Source: Branchiostoma floridae (lineage: Eukaryota; Chordata; Leptocardii; Amphioxiformes; Branchiostomatidae). Taken from it: a stretch of DNA of 31,218 nt. Positions 19,750 through 29,058 of the stretch are shown here, one piece after another (positions within the stretch are counted from its first letter, which is position 1; the number at the start of each line of letters is the position of its first letter). The notes under the pieces are model-generated. The model made no database searches. It was given only the letters and a program-made list of their open reading frames with translations, and had not been told where the DNA came from. The DNA is taken from assembly GCF_000003815.2 (NCBI RefSeq), contig NC_049987.1, forward strand, positions 15,386,862-15,418,079, in the 5' to 3' direction. The position numbers and the translations under genes were made by a program.

Positions 19750-19984
19750 CTGTGGAGAAAAAACCGGATCGTTCATCAGAGTTCTGAATATGCAGTGAGT
19801 TCATGAAAAGGTTTCATACACTAATTTTTTCCCATCTGTTTATAAGGAATGCAACATGGTAGGTGAGTAAAGACCAAGAAGTGTGTCAAGTTTCGTTCCT
19901 CTGAGCTTCATTGGGAAATTCCTGTCAACAAAATCCTACCGCCAACATTGATGAGGAAGGTGCTGATGAGAGACTCAGAGGCAC

Positions 19985-20170
19985 GATGCAATTCGATTCA
20001 AAAGGATCTTTATTCACACACTGTGCTTGTACAATCACGCCATGATGGAAGAGAGTGACCACGTGACCCTTAACACTGACGTCACACGACAGTGACGTCA
20101 CCACATAGTGGCGTTCAATCATCATCAGTCGGCTGCTGTGCAGTCGGTCACGATTCTATTCCACCTCAGT
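19985..20170 (-). CDS. Candidate alternative last exon (short MACPF isoform) with 3' UTR
   Basis: The acceptor CCCCACTTCTCCAG|ACTGAG is strong. In the phase (0) left by exon 14 it reads Thr-Glu-Val-Glu and then TAG at 20156-20158. About 140 bp further on the minus strand an AATAAA (20009-20014) follows in a typical 3'-end setting. An mRNA using it would encode about 631 residues ending just after the MACPF region, without the FAMeT-like, stalk or lectin modules. The coding part is only 20156-20170 and the rest would be 3' UTR. Confidence 0.5.
20009..20014 (-). terminator. AATAAA poly(A) signal of the candidate short isoform
   Basis: A perfect minus-strand hexamer in intron 14, about 142 bp after the candidate TAG stop. 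The region beyond it contains CA and T/G-rich sequence suitable for cleavage. Confidence 0.45.
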
Positions 20171-20776
20171 CTGGAGAAGTGGGGTTCATTTAAAGAAGGC
20201 GTTCAATGCCTATTATAAATCAGGGCCTGATGACTGTTCTAATTTAGACTACATCCAATGTTACATTTTGCTTGATCCTAGCCGCTTTTAGAAATATTTC
20301 TAGAATATAGAAACCAAATTATTCATATTCATGTATGGAAGCATGCATGCCCTATATAAGTGCGTATGCCATTTTGACTGGAAGTGGGTTAGACAATTTA
20401 TTTTTTTTAACCGGATAGTGAGTGAGTGTGTAGCAGCCCTCGGAATTATAATGGATACTATTGTATCATTATTTTGGGTCAGCTTTGTGCCAAACTGGTA
20501 AACTACATTTCTTAAAAGACAGGCACGGATAACATGATTGATTCCAGTAGAACAGGACAGAACAGAAAATAAAGTATCACATTTACCTACGGATAACAGT
20601 AAAAACTAATTTTATCGTCTACAAATTAGATGCAAACTCTTTCGTTCCTGCCTGTAGTTCTGAACAGCATTAACCATAGTAGTCCTAGTTATTCTTCAGA
20701 CATTGGTGATGGGTATCTCATAATGAATACATTCTAACCAGAGATGGAACATTGAACAAAATGGTATGCACCATAC

Positions 20777-20870
20777 CTCTTCCATGTACATAACTATTGC
20801 CCTTTCCAGTGCGAGCCGTTTCTTGTCCAGTCCTTCTTGAAACTTGTCCACTGACGTGAAGTCACAATAT
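20777..20870 (-). CDS. Coding exon 14: helical segment after MACPF
   Basis: Residues about 596-627. The acceptor is TATCTGTACAG|ATATTG (read ATCTGTACAG) and the donor GAAGAG|GTATGG. It encodes YCDFTSVDKFQEGLDKK and RLALERAIVMYMEE, the latter a clear amphipathic helix. It is the last exon shared by the proposed long and short isoforms. Confidence 0.85.
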
Positions 20871-21146
20871 CTGTACAGATTCAGACGTAGGATCAATACT
20901 TGGCTTGAGCCTTGGATATCATGTAAGGGTAAGAAATCACTAAGACATTTGCTGACCTGCTATATTCATGACAATCCAAATCAATTAGACGTAAACATCA
21001 GCTATGCCACATACCAAAATCAGACCTATTTCTACAAAATCTATTATCATTATCATTTTGTTGCCAATTCAAGATCATAAATATTAGATTGGTGTGCATC
21101 CCAACTAGCTTCATGATTAATCATCTTCTACAAATGTCAGAATTAC

Positions 21147-21242
21147 CGTTTCTCAGTGGCAGATTCCATCACTCCGTTGCTGTTGTTTACCAGCTTCTGC
21201 ACCTCATAGTACTTTCTTCCTGTGATGTCTTCGGTCTTCAGG
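21147..21242 (-). CDS. Coding exon 13: post-MACPF segment
   Basis: Residues about 564-595, phase 2-2. The acceptor is AAATCCATAG|CCTGAAG and the donor AAACG|GTAATT. It encodes LKTEDITGRKYYEVQKLVNN, containing an N-glycosylation sequon (NNS), then GVMESATEKR. It probably forms the C-terminal flank of the MACPF fold. Confidence 0.85.
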
Positions 21243-21538
21243 CTATGGATTTGTTTTTAAAGAATATGGAAGTTAATACCAGAACACTTGAATCTTGTAA
21301 GAACCTTACATAATAACTTAGAGGATTCTATTGCCAAATTCTTATTTCTACTTCCCTACAATCCACTGTCCCACATTCTGTGCCATTAGGCCAAAATAAA
21401 ATAAAAAAGGTGTTAGGATTTTCAATACAAAGATAATATTACTTTTATCTTTATCTATGGAACAGAGTTAATGCCGCAGCACATATTTTAAGTTGTCAAT
21501 TTACTGGTCAAATCGGAATGATGCGTGATAAAGCTTAC
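21243..21538. other. Intron 12
   Basis: Phase 2, AT-rich. Nothing recognised. Confidence 0.6.
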
Positions 21539-21783
21539 TTTTCACTGAAGCAGCCGTCTGCAGCATCACTGATGTCAAAAGGAAAGAGAAGTTTGTAGTT
21601 CATGTCCAGCAGCTCCGACATGGTGCCCATGAACATCTCGATGGGTTTGGGGTATGCAGGGATGGACTTCAGCCACTCCACGAAGGTGTCTTTGAAGCCG
21701 GTGGAGTAGAAGTCAGCTACGATGGAGGCAACTTCCTGGTCGCCTCCTTCTACTGTCACGTGGGTGTTGGAAGTCTTGGAAGA
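21539..21783 (-). CDS. Coding exon 12: MACPF domain, C-terminal part
   Basis: Residues about 483-563. It contains THVTVEGGDQEVASI, the conserved MACPF strand with the GG hinge that follows the second membrane-inserting helical cluster, then FVEWLKSIPAYPKPIEM and a cysteine near the end (DGCFSE). The acceptor region reads TTACAG|GCAG|TCTTCC. Only the second AG (exon start 21783) keeps the frame from exon 11, so this is a NAGNAG-like site. The donor is GAAAA|GTAAGC. Confidence 0.9.
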
Positions 21784-22206
21784 CTGCCTGTAAGATTACA
21801 GATGTTTGATTGTTTAATATTGACAAGAGATTCATTTTTTTCACGAGGCTGATAAGCTTATATGATTTACAGCGATTTTGCTTCACGGAACGTTTGTTAC
21901 TCTGGTCAAGAATTATAAGGTACATCGGTTAGTTTTTCGAACAACAGGTAATTGAAAAATAAGCGAAAAGTTACTGTTCACTGCAACTTAGAGGTAGAGC
22001 TCGTGTCCAGTATAAGTATTTTTCATTAGGTCATCAAATGTTATCAAATTATAGAAAGAAAAAAATGACCCTAATTGTGCATAACATTTTAAGTGAAAAA
22101 TGAAATCAATTTAGCTCACCGAAGGGATCCTTCACTGGTTGTGACAGAAAAGCCCGACAATATGAACAGATATTCCATTGTGTTATATTATGTTACATTA
22201 TGTTAC
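21784..22206. other. Intron 11
   Basis: Phase 0, AT-rich. No feature recognised. Confidence 0.6.
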
Positions 22207-22445
22207 CTTATTCCCACCATCACAAGAGTAAAAGAAATGTTTGTCATACGAGGATCCACTAGACATTCCCATTCCAAAGTGACCACCGGCGTTGAAGAAA
22301 AGAGAATTATAAGAAGCCTGGGCCTGGATGGAGAAATCCTCCATGCTTTCACTCTTGGAGGCTTCTTGTGTCTTAAACAGCCTGAAGGAACCGCCAAACT
22401 TTGCTGACTTGATGAAATGGGTTCCATAGCGGATGATGAACCGTT
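22207..22445 (-). CDS. Coding exon 11: MACPF domain core with YGTH signature
   Basis: Residues about 403-482. The acceptor is TTACATACAG|AACGG and the donor AATAAG|GTAACA. It contains RFIIRYGTHFIKSAKFGG, the family signature Y/W-G-T-H-F/Y followed by the glycine-rich bend. Next comes a polar segment with Ser/Met/Gly (HFGMGMSSGSS) that corresponds to a transmembrane-hairpin cluster, and YSCDGGN. This is the strongest single piece of evidence that the gene encodes a perforin-like pore former. Confidence 0.94.
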
Positions 22446-22594
22446 CTGTATGTAACAAATGATTGTCTAAGAGCAAAGTTTTTGCTTATGTTTGTGGCTT
22501 ATTCTGCATTAAAGAAAAATATATTGATTTCTTAAATATGAAAGTTATTCTTAATATGATATTTGAAAATAAAATAAAAATGATTAAAACTTAC

Positions 22595-22701
22595 GAAGCT
22601 TTGCCTTCCCCTCGATGAAATTTTTCGGAAGAGCCAAGAAGTCCCGCAGGAAGGGTAGACTTAAGGTGTCCGGCGTGATCTCATCCAGGAAGATTTCATA
22701 C
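22595..22701 (-). CDS. Coding exon 10: MACPF domain
   Basis: Residues about 367-402. The acceptor is CACCTGTAG|GTATGAAAT and the donor AAGCTTC|GTAAGT. It encodes YEIFLDEITPDTLSLPFLRD and FLALP, the strand-helix segment that in MACPF proteins precedes the signature (hydrophobic strand, then 'FL..L..LP'). It enters in phase 2 and leaves in phase 1, in register with exon 11. Confidence 0.9.
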
Positions 22702-24394
22702 CTACAGGTGAAATGAGTCAAATTTTCTCATCAACAAACCTTATAATCCGTTTATGAAAGTTGGTCATCCAGGTAAAAAAATACGTCAAATAGGAAGTAG
22801 TGGATACAAAAAACTGAATATTTTGGAAACGATCAGACGTTTTCCTTTCAGACAGCATTCATTATGTTTCGTCAGTGTTTTTGACAAAAGATAAAGAAAT
22901 TCAATGTTGAATAAAGAGACTCGTTTTGCCATTGCTTTATAAACACTAATATCCCAACCTGATGAAACTATTCACGGATTAAGGATGTTCTCTAAAACGT
23001 CAGTTTCAATGACGAAAGATAAGGCACGATGGTCAAATTTGGCCCAAAAGTTTCCATTCGAACGTGGAGTATCGGGTTACCGGAGCTCCCGCGTGGTCCC
23101 CGCGGAGGGCTGACAGTGACTGAAACATCTTCTACAAGATCGTGATAGTTAGAAAAGCAACCTCTCGCACGTGTCTCGTCGAGATTAAATGAAAATTGGC
23201 AATGCGTACACGTCAAATCTTGCCGTGTACGTGTGCTGCACAGTTTCGTTTCAATGTTTTCTGAAATATGCCTAGTTGGTTTAGTTAGAAAGGGTGTTTC
23301 TTGCACAAAAAAGCAAATACCATATTTAGATCGGTCCTAAATTTGAATGAAAATCCAAATCTTTTACATCAGATGAGTAATGATTGTAAGATTAAACTTT
23401 CTGTCTTAGGGATTTTTCAACTTGTGCTTACAACTATTTTTACAGACAATATAAGGTCGAAAAATCATGTTTTCACACTCAAAGACTCGTAATTCAAAAT
23501 TGCCTCCATATTCCAAAAATCTCTAAGACACAAACCTGGAGATATTAGTTGTCGACAATATAAGTCCTGAAAGAGTTATTTTGCACGCGTTTTGTAAGCG
23601 ATTTAAATACCATGTTTGGCCGTATGTCGAGTCGCACTGATAGGGACATGGGGTAATTGATACCGCCGTAAACATGTGTTGTGATATTCAAGGTCACCAA
23701 TAATGACGCCAGCAGCTTTGTTACATGTCACATGTTCCAAACTTGGCGGCAGCAAAACTAAGCTTGCCAGATAACGTTTTATATTTGCGAAAAAGTTAGT
23801 TTTTCTTCTGACGCACGGCACCCAGGAAAACAAGGGTGTTTTCTGCGTGTTTACTGTAACAACCTGCGGGTGACCGCGGGTGACCTCTAATAGAACGTCC
23901 GTTCTGTTCGATCACGTCAGCGTTCTGTTCGATTACGTCAGATGGAACATGATTCGTGTTCTAAATACCCCAATAGAAGTCTGGAAATTTTGGGGCCAAA
24001 TTTTACCATCGTGAGGAATGTTATCTGAAACGTCTGACAGTGTCCAAAATCATATCCTGCTGCTTGAGCATCTGCTTATTTGCGTTACTTATAACACTAT
24101 CTTTTAGCCATAAAGGAAATACATATATGATCGAGCAGAATTGCAGGAACAAAATGTAGGCTTTTAATGGGCTCTAGGATGATAACGTTTTTAAGACTTG
24201 CCTTTCCCTCGCTTATTGTGGGGAAAAGCAAGATTGAAAACGACTGACCAACGGTTTGTATGATCAATTCATTTGAAACAACAAGTTTGCTCCGCTCACT
24301 TTGTTATTCATTTGGTGATTTTAATTTAAGTCCCTGATCATCCGTCATTGCAATTAGTGCAGGAGTACATAATACCATATAAAAGCAAACTCAC
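22702..24394. other. Intron 9 with a TIR element
   Basis: The longest intron in the MACPF part (about 1.7 kb, phase 2). It is largely the element at 22985-24045. Its open frames on both strands are unsupported. Confidence 0.6.
22985..24045. mobile_element. About 1-kb element with imperfect inverted ends
   Basis: The left end contains GCACGATGGTCAAATTTGGC followed by CCAAAAGTTTCC. The complement of the right end (about 23985-24030) reads CACGATGGTAAAATTTGGCC followed by CCAAAATTTCC. AAACGTC and AAACGTY blocks lie outside on both sides. There is no transposase, so it is probably a non-autonomous DNA transposon. A target duplication was not resolved. Confidence 0.55.
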
Positions 24395-24477
24395 CTGATC
24401 ACGTCACACTGAATAAGAGACATGAAGGACTGCTTCTGTGATGATGACTCCTTCCCATATGCTGACTCAACGGCAGC
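24395..24477 (-). CDS. Coding exon 9: MACPF domain
   Basis: Residues about 340-366. The acceptor is TTTCCACGCAG|GCTGCC and the donor ATCAG|GTGAGT. It encodes AAVESAYGKESSSQ and KQSFMSLIQCDVIR, a Ser-rich segment followed by a strand with a cysteine, as in the first membrane-inserting region and following strand of MACPF proteins. It enters in phase 0 after exon 8. Confidence 0.88.
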
Positions 24478-24791
24478 CTGCGTGGAAATAAGATCCATTA
24501 ACGGTCAAGAAAAACAGTTACAGATAACAGCCTTTTTATAACATATCAATGAAATGAAGTATGATATATTAGGCTTTGAATATAATGGTTGCAATTAGAT
24601 GTTCTTCAGTAAAAAAAATGTTACCAAACGTGAAACCCATCATCATTTATTGTACCATAAATAGAAATATTTTAATCGTTTAACAATGATAAAGGTTTTC
24701 GGAAGTAATCTGTAGGTCCGGAATGAAACTGGAGCCTGGTAGACAAAAGTAAAATTCTTCGGTGAAAAACAACAAAAACATGCAACCAAAC

Positions 24792-24939
24792 CTGGAAGCC
24801 AAATCCGGAAAATGACACTCCGGCTTTCATCTGAAGGGAGTGACGATACACCTGTCTGGACTCAAAGACGTAGGACCCCACGTCCGTGTCAAAGATGCCG
24901 TGAACGTTCATGGTGTCAGGAACGTCCTCATTGCGGTAC
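24792..24939 (-). CDS. Coding exon 8: MACPF domain, N-terminal part
   Basis: Residues about 290-339. The acceptor is GTACCACAG|GTACCG and the donor CTTCCAG|GTTTGG, a weak donor kept because it alone gives phase 0 for exon 9. It encodes YRNEDVPDTMNVHGIFDTD, VGSYVFESRQVYRHSLQ and a Gly/Phe-rich turn SFSGFGF. This fits the beginning of MACPF domains. The acceptor lies in a 56-bp tandem duplication. Confidence 0.9.
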
Positions 24940-25049
24940 CTGTGGTACACAGTGAACAATATTTCATTGCATTGTCATAGCATAATACAGTCTACCTGTG
25001 GTGCATAGTGAACAATATTTAATTACATTGTCATGGTATAATGTTGTCT
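24938..25049. repeat. 56-bp tandem duplication spanning a splice acceptor
   Basis: Two copies (about 24938-24993 and 24994-25049) share ACCTGTGGT, AGTGAACAATATTT, ATTGTCAT and ATAAT blocks, with about ten differences. Each carries, on the minus strand, a CCACAG|GT-type acceptor. The inner one is the true acceptor of exon 8 and the outer one (AG at 24996-24997) is a possible decoy. Confidence 0.7.
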
Positions 25050-25358
25050 TGTAATGAAAATTATATAAAATGCAGCAGCAAGGTAATCTCCAGGCAGATT
25101 TACCAGTGACATAAGATAGTATCAAAACTGGCTAAGGATTACAACTTGCCAGGCAGCTTTTGATACAGCATTTGACAGCTGACATTTTATGCTATCGTAG
25201 GATTTGCTTCTAGGATCAAACGTTACCGAAAAGCACGTGGTATATATTTGCTGTATCTGTCCTTGTGTCTGTGTGTGTGTGTTTAGATTACTATTAGATT
25301 AGACAAATTAGAATCTTGCTAAGTGTGACATACAATAGAGCATTTCCTTGATACTCAC

Positions 25359-25471
25359 GAGCCCTTGTTTTTACAGTTCCGCTGCACGACTGTTTTCCTT
25401 CGGGACGTGCTGCTGTAGTCTCCGCGACCATCAAAGCCGACCCCGATGTAGGCACACCCCTCCATCATGTT
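25359..25471 (-). CDS. Coding exon 7: start of MACPF domain
   Basis: Residues about 253-289. The acceptor is TGTCACACAG|AACATG and the donor GGGCTC|GTGAGT. It encodes GCAYIGVGFDGRGDYS, matching the 'G-x-G-(Y/F)-D' entry strand of many MACPF domains, then RRKTVVQRNCKNKG. Two cysteines here may bond with those in exon 6. Phase 0 in, phase 2 out. Confidence 0.88.
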
Positions 25472-25791
25472 CTGTGTGACAAGAGCACGTTAATGTTACG
25501 GTAATGAATGAATGAATAATCACTACTAACTAGGTATTTTTTTCCTCCAGTGCTCATAGATATAAAGGCAAATCTCAAGGAAGGCCATGAGACAGCACAG
25601 GGAATTTTAACGTGATGATGAAAGGTATGTGCACGATACATGTCATTGTCATGTTTCTCTGTATGTCTGAATAGCAGCACGTTACCAGAACAATGGCATG
25701 ATGCCTTGATCATGGAAAGTAATACTATTTGCTTCTTGATAGCTTCAGGGACGTGAATTAAGCCAGGTTATATCCGGGATTCAAAACTCAC

Positions 25792-25942
25792 CTCGCAGAC
25801 TGGGCTGAAAGCCTTCTTATTCCAGCAGGGATCGCCCTTTTTGTATCCTGTTCCGAAACATCCGTTCATCAGAGCAGGACCCATTCCCATGGGGTAAGAG
25901 AACGCCTTTGGTGGGGAGCTTTCATCGGGTTCGCTGTCCGTC
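25792..25942 (-). CDS. Coding exon 6: linker and N-terminal cap of MACPF region
   Basis: Residues about 202-252. The acceptor is CCAATGGCAG|GACGG and the donor TGCGAG|GTGAGT. It encodes TDSEPDESSPPKAF, then the Met/Gly/Pro-rich SYPMGMGPALMNGCFGTG and KKGDPCWNKKAFSPVC. Acidic Ser/Pro linker passes into a Cys-containing cap. No known family beyond the context. Confidence 0.87.
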
Positions 25943-26433
25943 CTGCCATTGGAGAAATAAAGCTTACTCACAATAGTTATTGGATAGAAATATTCAATAT
26001 AATGAAAATGCGGAATCTGACAAAATTATATCTGCTGCTGATCTACGCGTGCATATGCCCCAGAAACGTAAATGGTCAGATTGATTTTTAATCATTATTA
26101 TAAGCTCCTTTACTATTTAGAGTAGGCATGCGCGACGAAAGATGAGTTCGAGTAACAGGAATTGTGGGTAACAGGTCAAAGGTTAAGGTTCCTGAGACAG
26201 AAACAAAACATACTCTGAACATTGTAATGCAAATCGAGACAATGGCCGAGACGAGAAATGTTGACAAGCTATCAAGGACTTTTTTACCTTTGACACATCC
26301 CACAATTCCTGTCGCTGCGGATGTGTAATCAGATGAGTAAATGTGGCTTGTTGTACGGGGGCGGGGTCTCGTGTATCATATTGACAGGTAGTTTTATGTG
26401 TATATAGACAAAGATAATTGACCAAATACATAC
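25943..26433. other. Intron 5
   Basis: Phase 2. Nothing recognised. The open frames on the minus strand here do not join the gene in frame. Confidence 0.6.
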
Positions 26434-26531
26434 CTCGGGTCTTCCTCCACGTCTATTTTCATCTGCATCCCTGGTGGAGCGAACATGTCATCCTCCACCA
26501 TGCCTTTCTGTGCAACGAAGTCCACTTCAGC
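26434..26531 (-). CDS. Coding exon 5: acidic linker
   Basis: Residues about 170-201. The acceptor is TGTTTTGCAG|GCTGAAG and the donor CCGAG|GTATGT. It encodes AEVDFVAQKGMVEDDMF, then APPGMQMKIDVEEDPR. It is acidic and Met-rich with no domain. It continues the linker between the membrane segment and the MACPF. Confidence 0.86.
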
Positions 26532-26902
26532 CTGCAAAACAGATTACATTATATCAACGGTGGTTTCAATAGAGTCGGTTGTTACAGTTGCATTTGGAAG
26601 TAAAGTGACTTAAAAAACATAATATATATAAAAGAAACCAAATAACGAATTCACGAAAGAAAAAGGTCCCAAATAAAGTTACTAACACATTTCACTCAGC
26701 GTCAAAAGCTTTGATGACTTCCCCCAATCAATTCTACCGTTTTCCTGCATACCAAGGCTTCACGTTGGAATTACTGCAATCAAACTCTCGAAACTCTAGA
26801 ACTCTCAGTACAGTGCTTCCATGTTCTCTGAGTAGAGAAGTACCACACAAGTCTATTTCATATAACAAACAAAAAAGGAGAACTGTTACAGTTCTGGTGC
26901 AC
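26532..26902. other. Intron 4
   Basis: Phase 0, begins with the unusual donor GTGCAC. No feature recognised. Confidence 0.6.
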
Positions 26903-26979
26903 CTTTATCTCATGTTCCTGGCCGCCACCACCGTCGTCATCATCACCGTCTCCGTCATCTTCTTTCTTTTCAAGTTCAG
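26903..26979 (-). CDS. Coding exon 4: Asp/Gly-rich acidic tract
   Basis: Residues about 144-169. The acceptor is TTGTGTCACAG|CTGAAC and the donor ATAAAG|GTGCAC. The donor is weak but is the only phase-0 GT that joins to exon 5. It encodes ELEKKEDDGDGDDDDGGGG and QEHEIK, a strongly acidic run with Ca-binding or spacer character. The repeated GAT/GAC codons make this prone to length variation. Confidence 0.78.
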
Positions 26980-27148
26980 CTGTGACACAATGTAAAACGA
27001 AATACATTCCGAATAATTGGTAATAAGCTATATGCACTCAAAAGCATGATCAGAGAGATTTTATAATACAAGCTAAATGACAACTTACCAATGCACGCGA
27101 GGAGTCAAACGATTCAAAGCTTCATTATATTACACTTTTCTGCCTTAC

Positions 27149-27322
27149 CTTTTCCAAATATCTTATCAACCGTGTCCTCTGCCACCTCTTTTTCCACTTC
27201 TGCCGTGACCTCAGCCTCCTGTTGCACACTTTGCGCCATGATGTCCGGTCCCATGTTCTCCATACCGCCCAGTTGTTTTATTGTGTCGGTCAGTTTTCCT
27301 GCATCGAAGCTCCCTCCTGATG
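27149..27322 (-). CDS. Coding exon 3: amphipathic acidic helix region
   Basis: Residues about 86-143, phase 1-1, 58 codons. The acceptor is ACTATGTACAG|CATCAGG and the donor TTTGGAAAAG|GTAAGG. It encodes SGGSFDAGKLTDTIKQLGG, then MENMGPDIMAQSVQQEAEV and TAEVEKEVAEDTVDKIFGK. The Glu/Val heptad-like pattern suggests a helix or coiled coil. No family recognised. Confidence 0.87.
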
Positions 27323-28058
27323 CTGTACATAGTGAGATAGAAGAAACATTTGGTATCAGATACATCGTTGTTAGAGCCAACGTTGCACTGATAACGGCAT
27401 GCAGTTCAGTTCAGTTCATCCACTGTGTCTGAGACGTGACGCCAGGATTTCCACAAATATTTGACAGTCAGACGTATATATCGATCTCCAGTTCGCCAAA
27501 GTTTAAAATTGTCATAGAATGAAGCTTGTTTGTCCCTGCAAATCCACCACGTGATGTTCCATGGGGCTGGGTGACCTGCTAACATCGGTCTGTCCCTAAT
27601 AATTGTGGCCCGACCGAAAATGTCTTCATAGAACTCCCAGACTCGTGATGAGGGCTATTTTTCCTGCTTTGTGACGACAGCTTAAATGACTGCAAGATCG
27701 TCCTTATGAATACACAATTGCAGATGCCACATCCTCTCATACCAATATGTGACGAGCGTTTGAGCTGGTTGACACCCTGTTTAATTTATTCCATTTTTAC
27801 CTAGTATACCCTTTTGACTTTCTGGTGGAGATGAGTTTTTGAGATTGAAACAAAATAAGTAATTTTACAATGTCTTGTTTCAGGGATTTTTATGCAATGT
27901 GCCGTTGGAGCGAATCAACTGTGGTGTCAGCCCTTGACATATACAGGTGCCTGGCCTGACATAATTAAGAGTATGCTGATGCTGATAACAGAGTGTTCCT
28001 AGGTCAGTAAGAGACATAGTACTGTGTACCAAACCAGTAACAAGGTAAGAAGACTTAC
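27323..28058. other. Intron 2
   Basis: Phase 1, about 740 bp. No repeat family, exon or RNA gene is recognised. Confidence 0.6.
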
Positions 28059-28175
28059 ATAAAAGGTTCCCAGCAAGATTCGCAATGGCCGGGAGGAAGC
28101 GTTTGTCCTTGACGTAAGCAGGGGCGTCTTCAGCAGCTGCTGCTTTAAGGGCATCTTCTAGTTCAGAATGCAATG
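28059..28175 (-). CDS. Coding exon 2: alanine-rich helix after the membrane segment
   Basis: Residues about 47-85, phase 1-1, 39 codons. The acceptor is TCTACTCCAG|CATTGC and the donor CTTTTAT|GTAAGT. It encodes LHSELEDALKAAAAEDAPAY and VKDKRFLPAIANLAGNLL. The Ala/Glu/Leu-rich helix lies just after a dibasic site and may be a propeptide. No family recognised. Confidence 0.87.
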
Positions 28176-29058
28176 CTGGAGTAGAGAATGGAGTGAAGAA
28201 ACATTATCATGAACATTAAGATGAAAATCTGGTTTCTATAAATTATCGCGTTCTTACATATTGGTATTCATTCCCTTGTCATCGAAAATTAAAGTGCACA
28301 TGAATTTACACGGGGTTTCCCCCCAGGGATCTTTGAAAAACGCCGGTCAGGCGACATGTACCCCTGGATAAATAAAGACAAACAAACAAACAAACAAACA
28401 TTGTTGACATAAAGTCGCCTTATCGGATTTGGAAGGAAGTTAATACATAACATTGTACATCTTGTGCAATATGGCAAGGTATCGATGGAATACATGAGAG
28501 CTTTTGATTGAATCCGAAAAGAAAACCGTGTTTGATACGTTTTACCCATATCATGACTATATACACACTCTATAAGCCACTTAGTCCATCAATCTACTAG
28601 TACCAAGTATACATGTACTGTTTATGGTTTGCGTACATTTACACGCAGTAAAATAAACCGTGGGTAAGACATCAAAGTTAACCGCCATATAGAAAACACG
28701 TCTTGACATATATCTAGCATTACAATAGACTGTTTACAAGCTACAGTTCATCGTTGATGTCGCGCATGTGTAGTTAGAACGATGAACCGGCTTATTTTAA
28801 CTGCCGTTTGTAACATCATTGACGCCTGGTCATGATTGGTGTCATTATGATCAATCAACCAGATTGTAAGGAGTCATACACTTAATCTCCAAGCAGATCT
28901 TGCGGTGGCCTAAGATAGAATCATGAGCTTGGGAAGGAGCAGGCAGGGGAGTTTCAGTCGCCATCGCGGAAACTCTTCTGCCTGCTAAACTCCTTCCCAA
29001 GTTTATAATACTATCTTATGCCATTGCAAGATATGCTTGGAGGTTATCATACACTTAC
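28176..29058. other. Intron 1 with a palindromic MITE
   Basis: Phase 1. It contains an (ACAA)n run at about 28379-28401 and the MITE at 28883-29046 next to the exon-1 donor. The rest is AT-rich and unrecognised. Confidence 0.65.
28883..29046. mobile_element. Palindromic MITE, 164 bp, with 9-bp target duplication
   Basis: The ends TAATCTCCAAGCAGATCTTG and (complement) TAACCTCCAAGCATATCTTG begin two arms of about 75 bp that pair almost completely, with a short loop around 28958-28970. The flanks TCATACACT are perfect direct repeats (28874-28882 and 29047-29055). The match even continues through TTA, giving 11 bp if the first TA of the element is counted. The right flank overlaps the exon-1 splice donor. 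Confidence 0.85.

Larger units (their letters stand above)
19750..20776. other. Intron 14, carrying a candidate alternative last exon
   Basis: Phase 0. It holds the candidate terminal exon at about 19990-20170 and two TGACGTCAC palindromes (about 20078-20102) inside that segment. The remainder is AT-rich without features. Confidence 0.6.

Noticed and set aside
20078-20102. Paired TGACGTCAC sites as a CRE-type promoter
   Set aside because: They lie inside the candidate 3' UTR in intron 14 with no start site nearby; a regulatory role cannot be supported.
22093-22407. Plus-strand open frame of 104 codons
   Set aside because: Antisense of the MACPF core exon 11.
27091-27432. Plus-strand open frame of 113 codons
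   Set aside because: Antisense of coding exon 3; no domain and no splice support.
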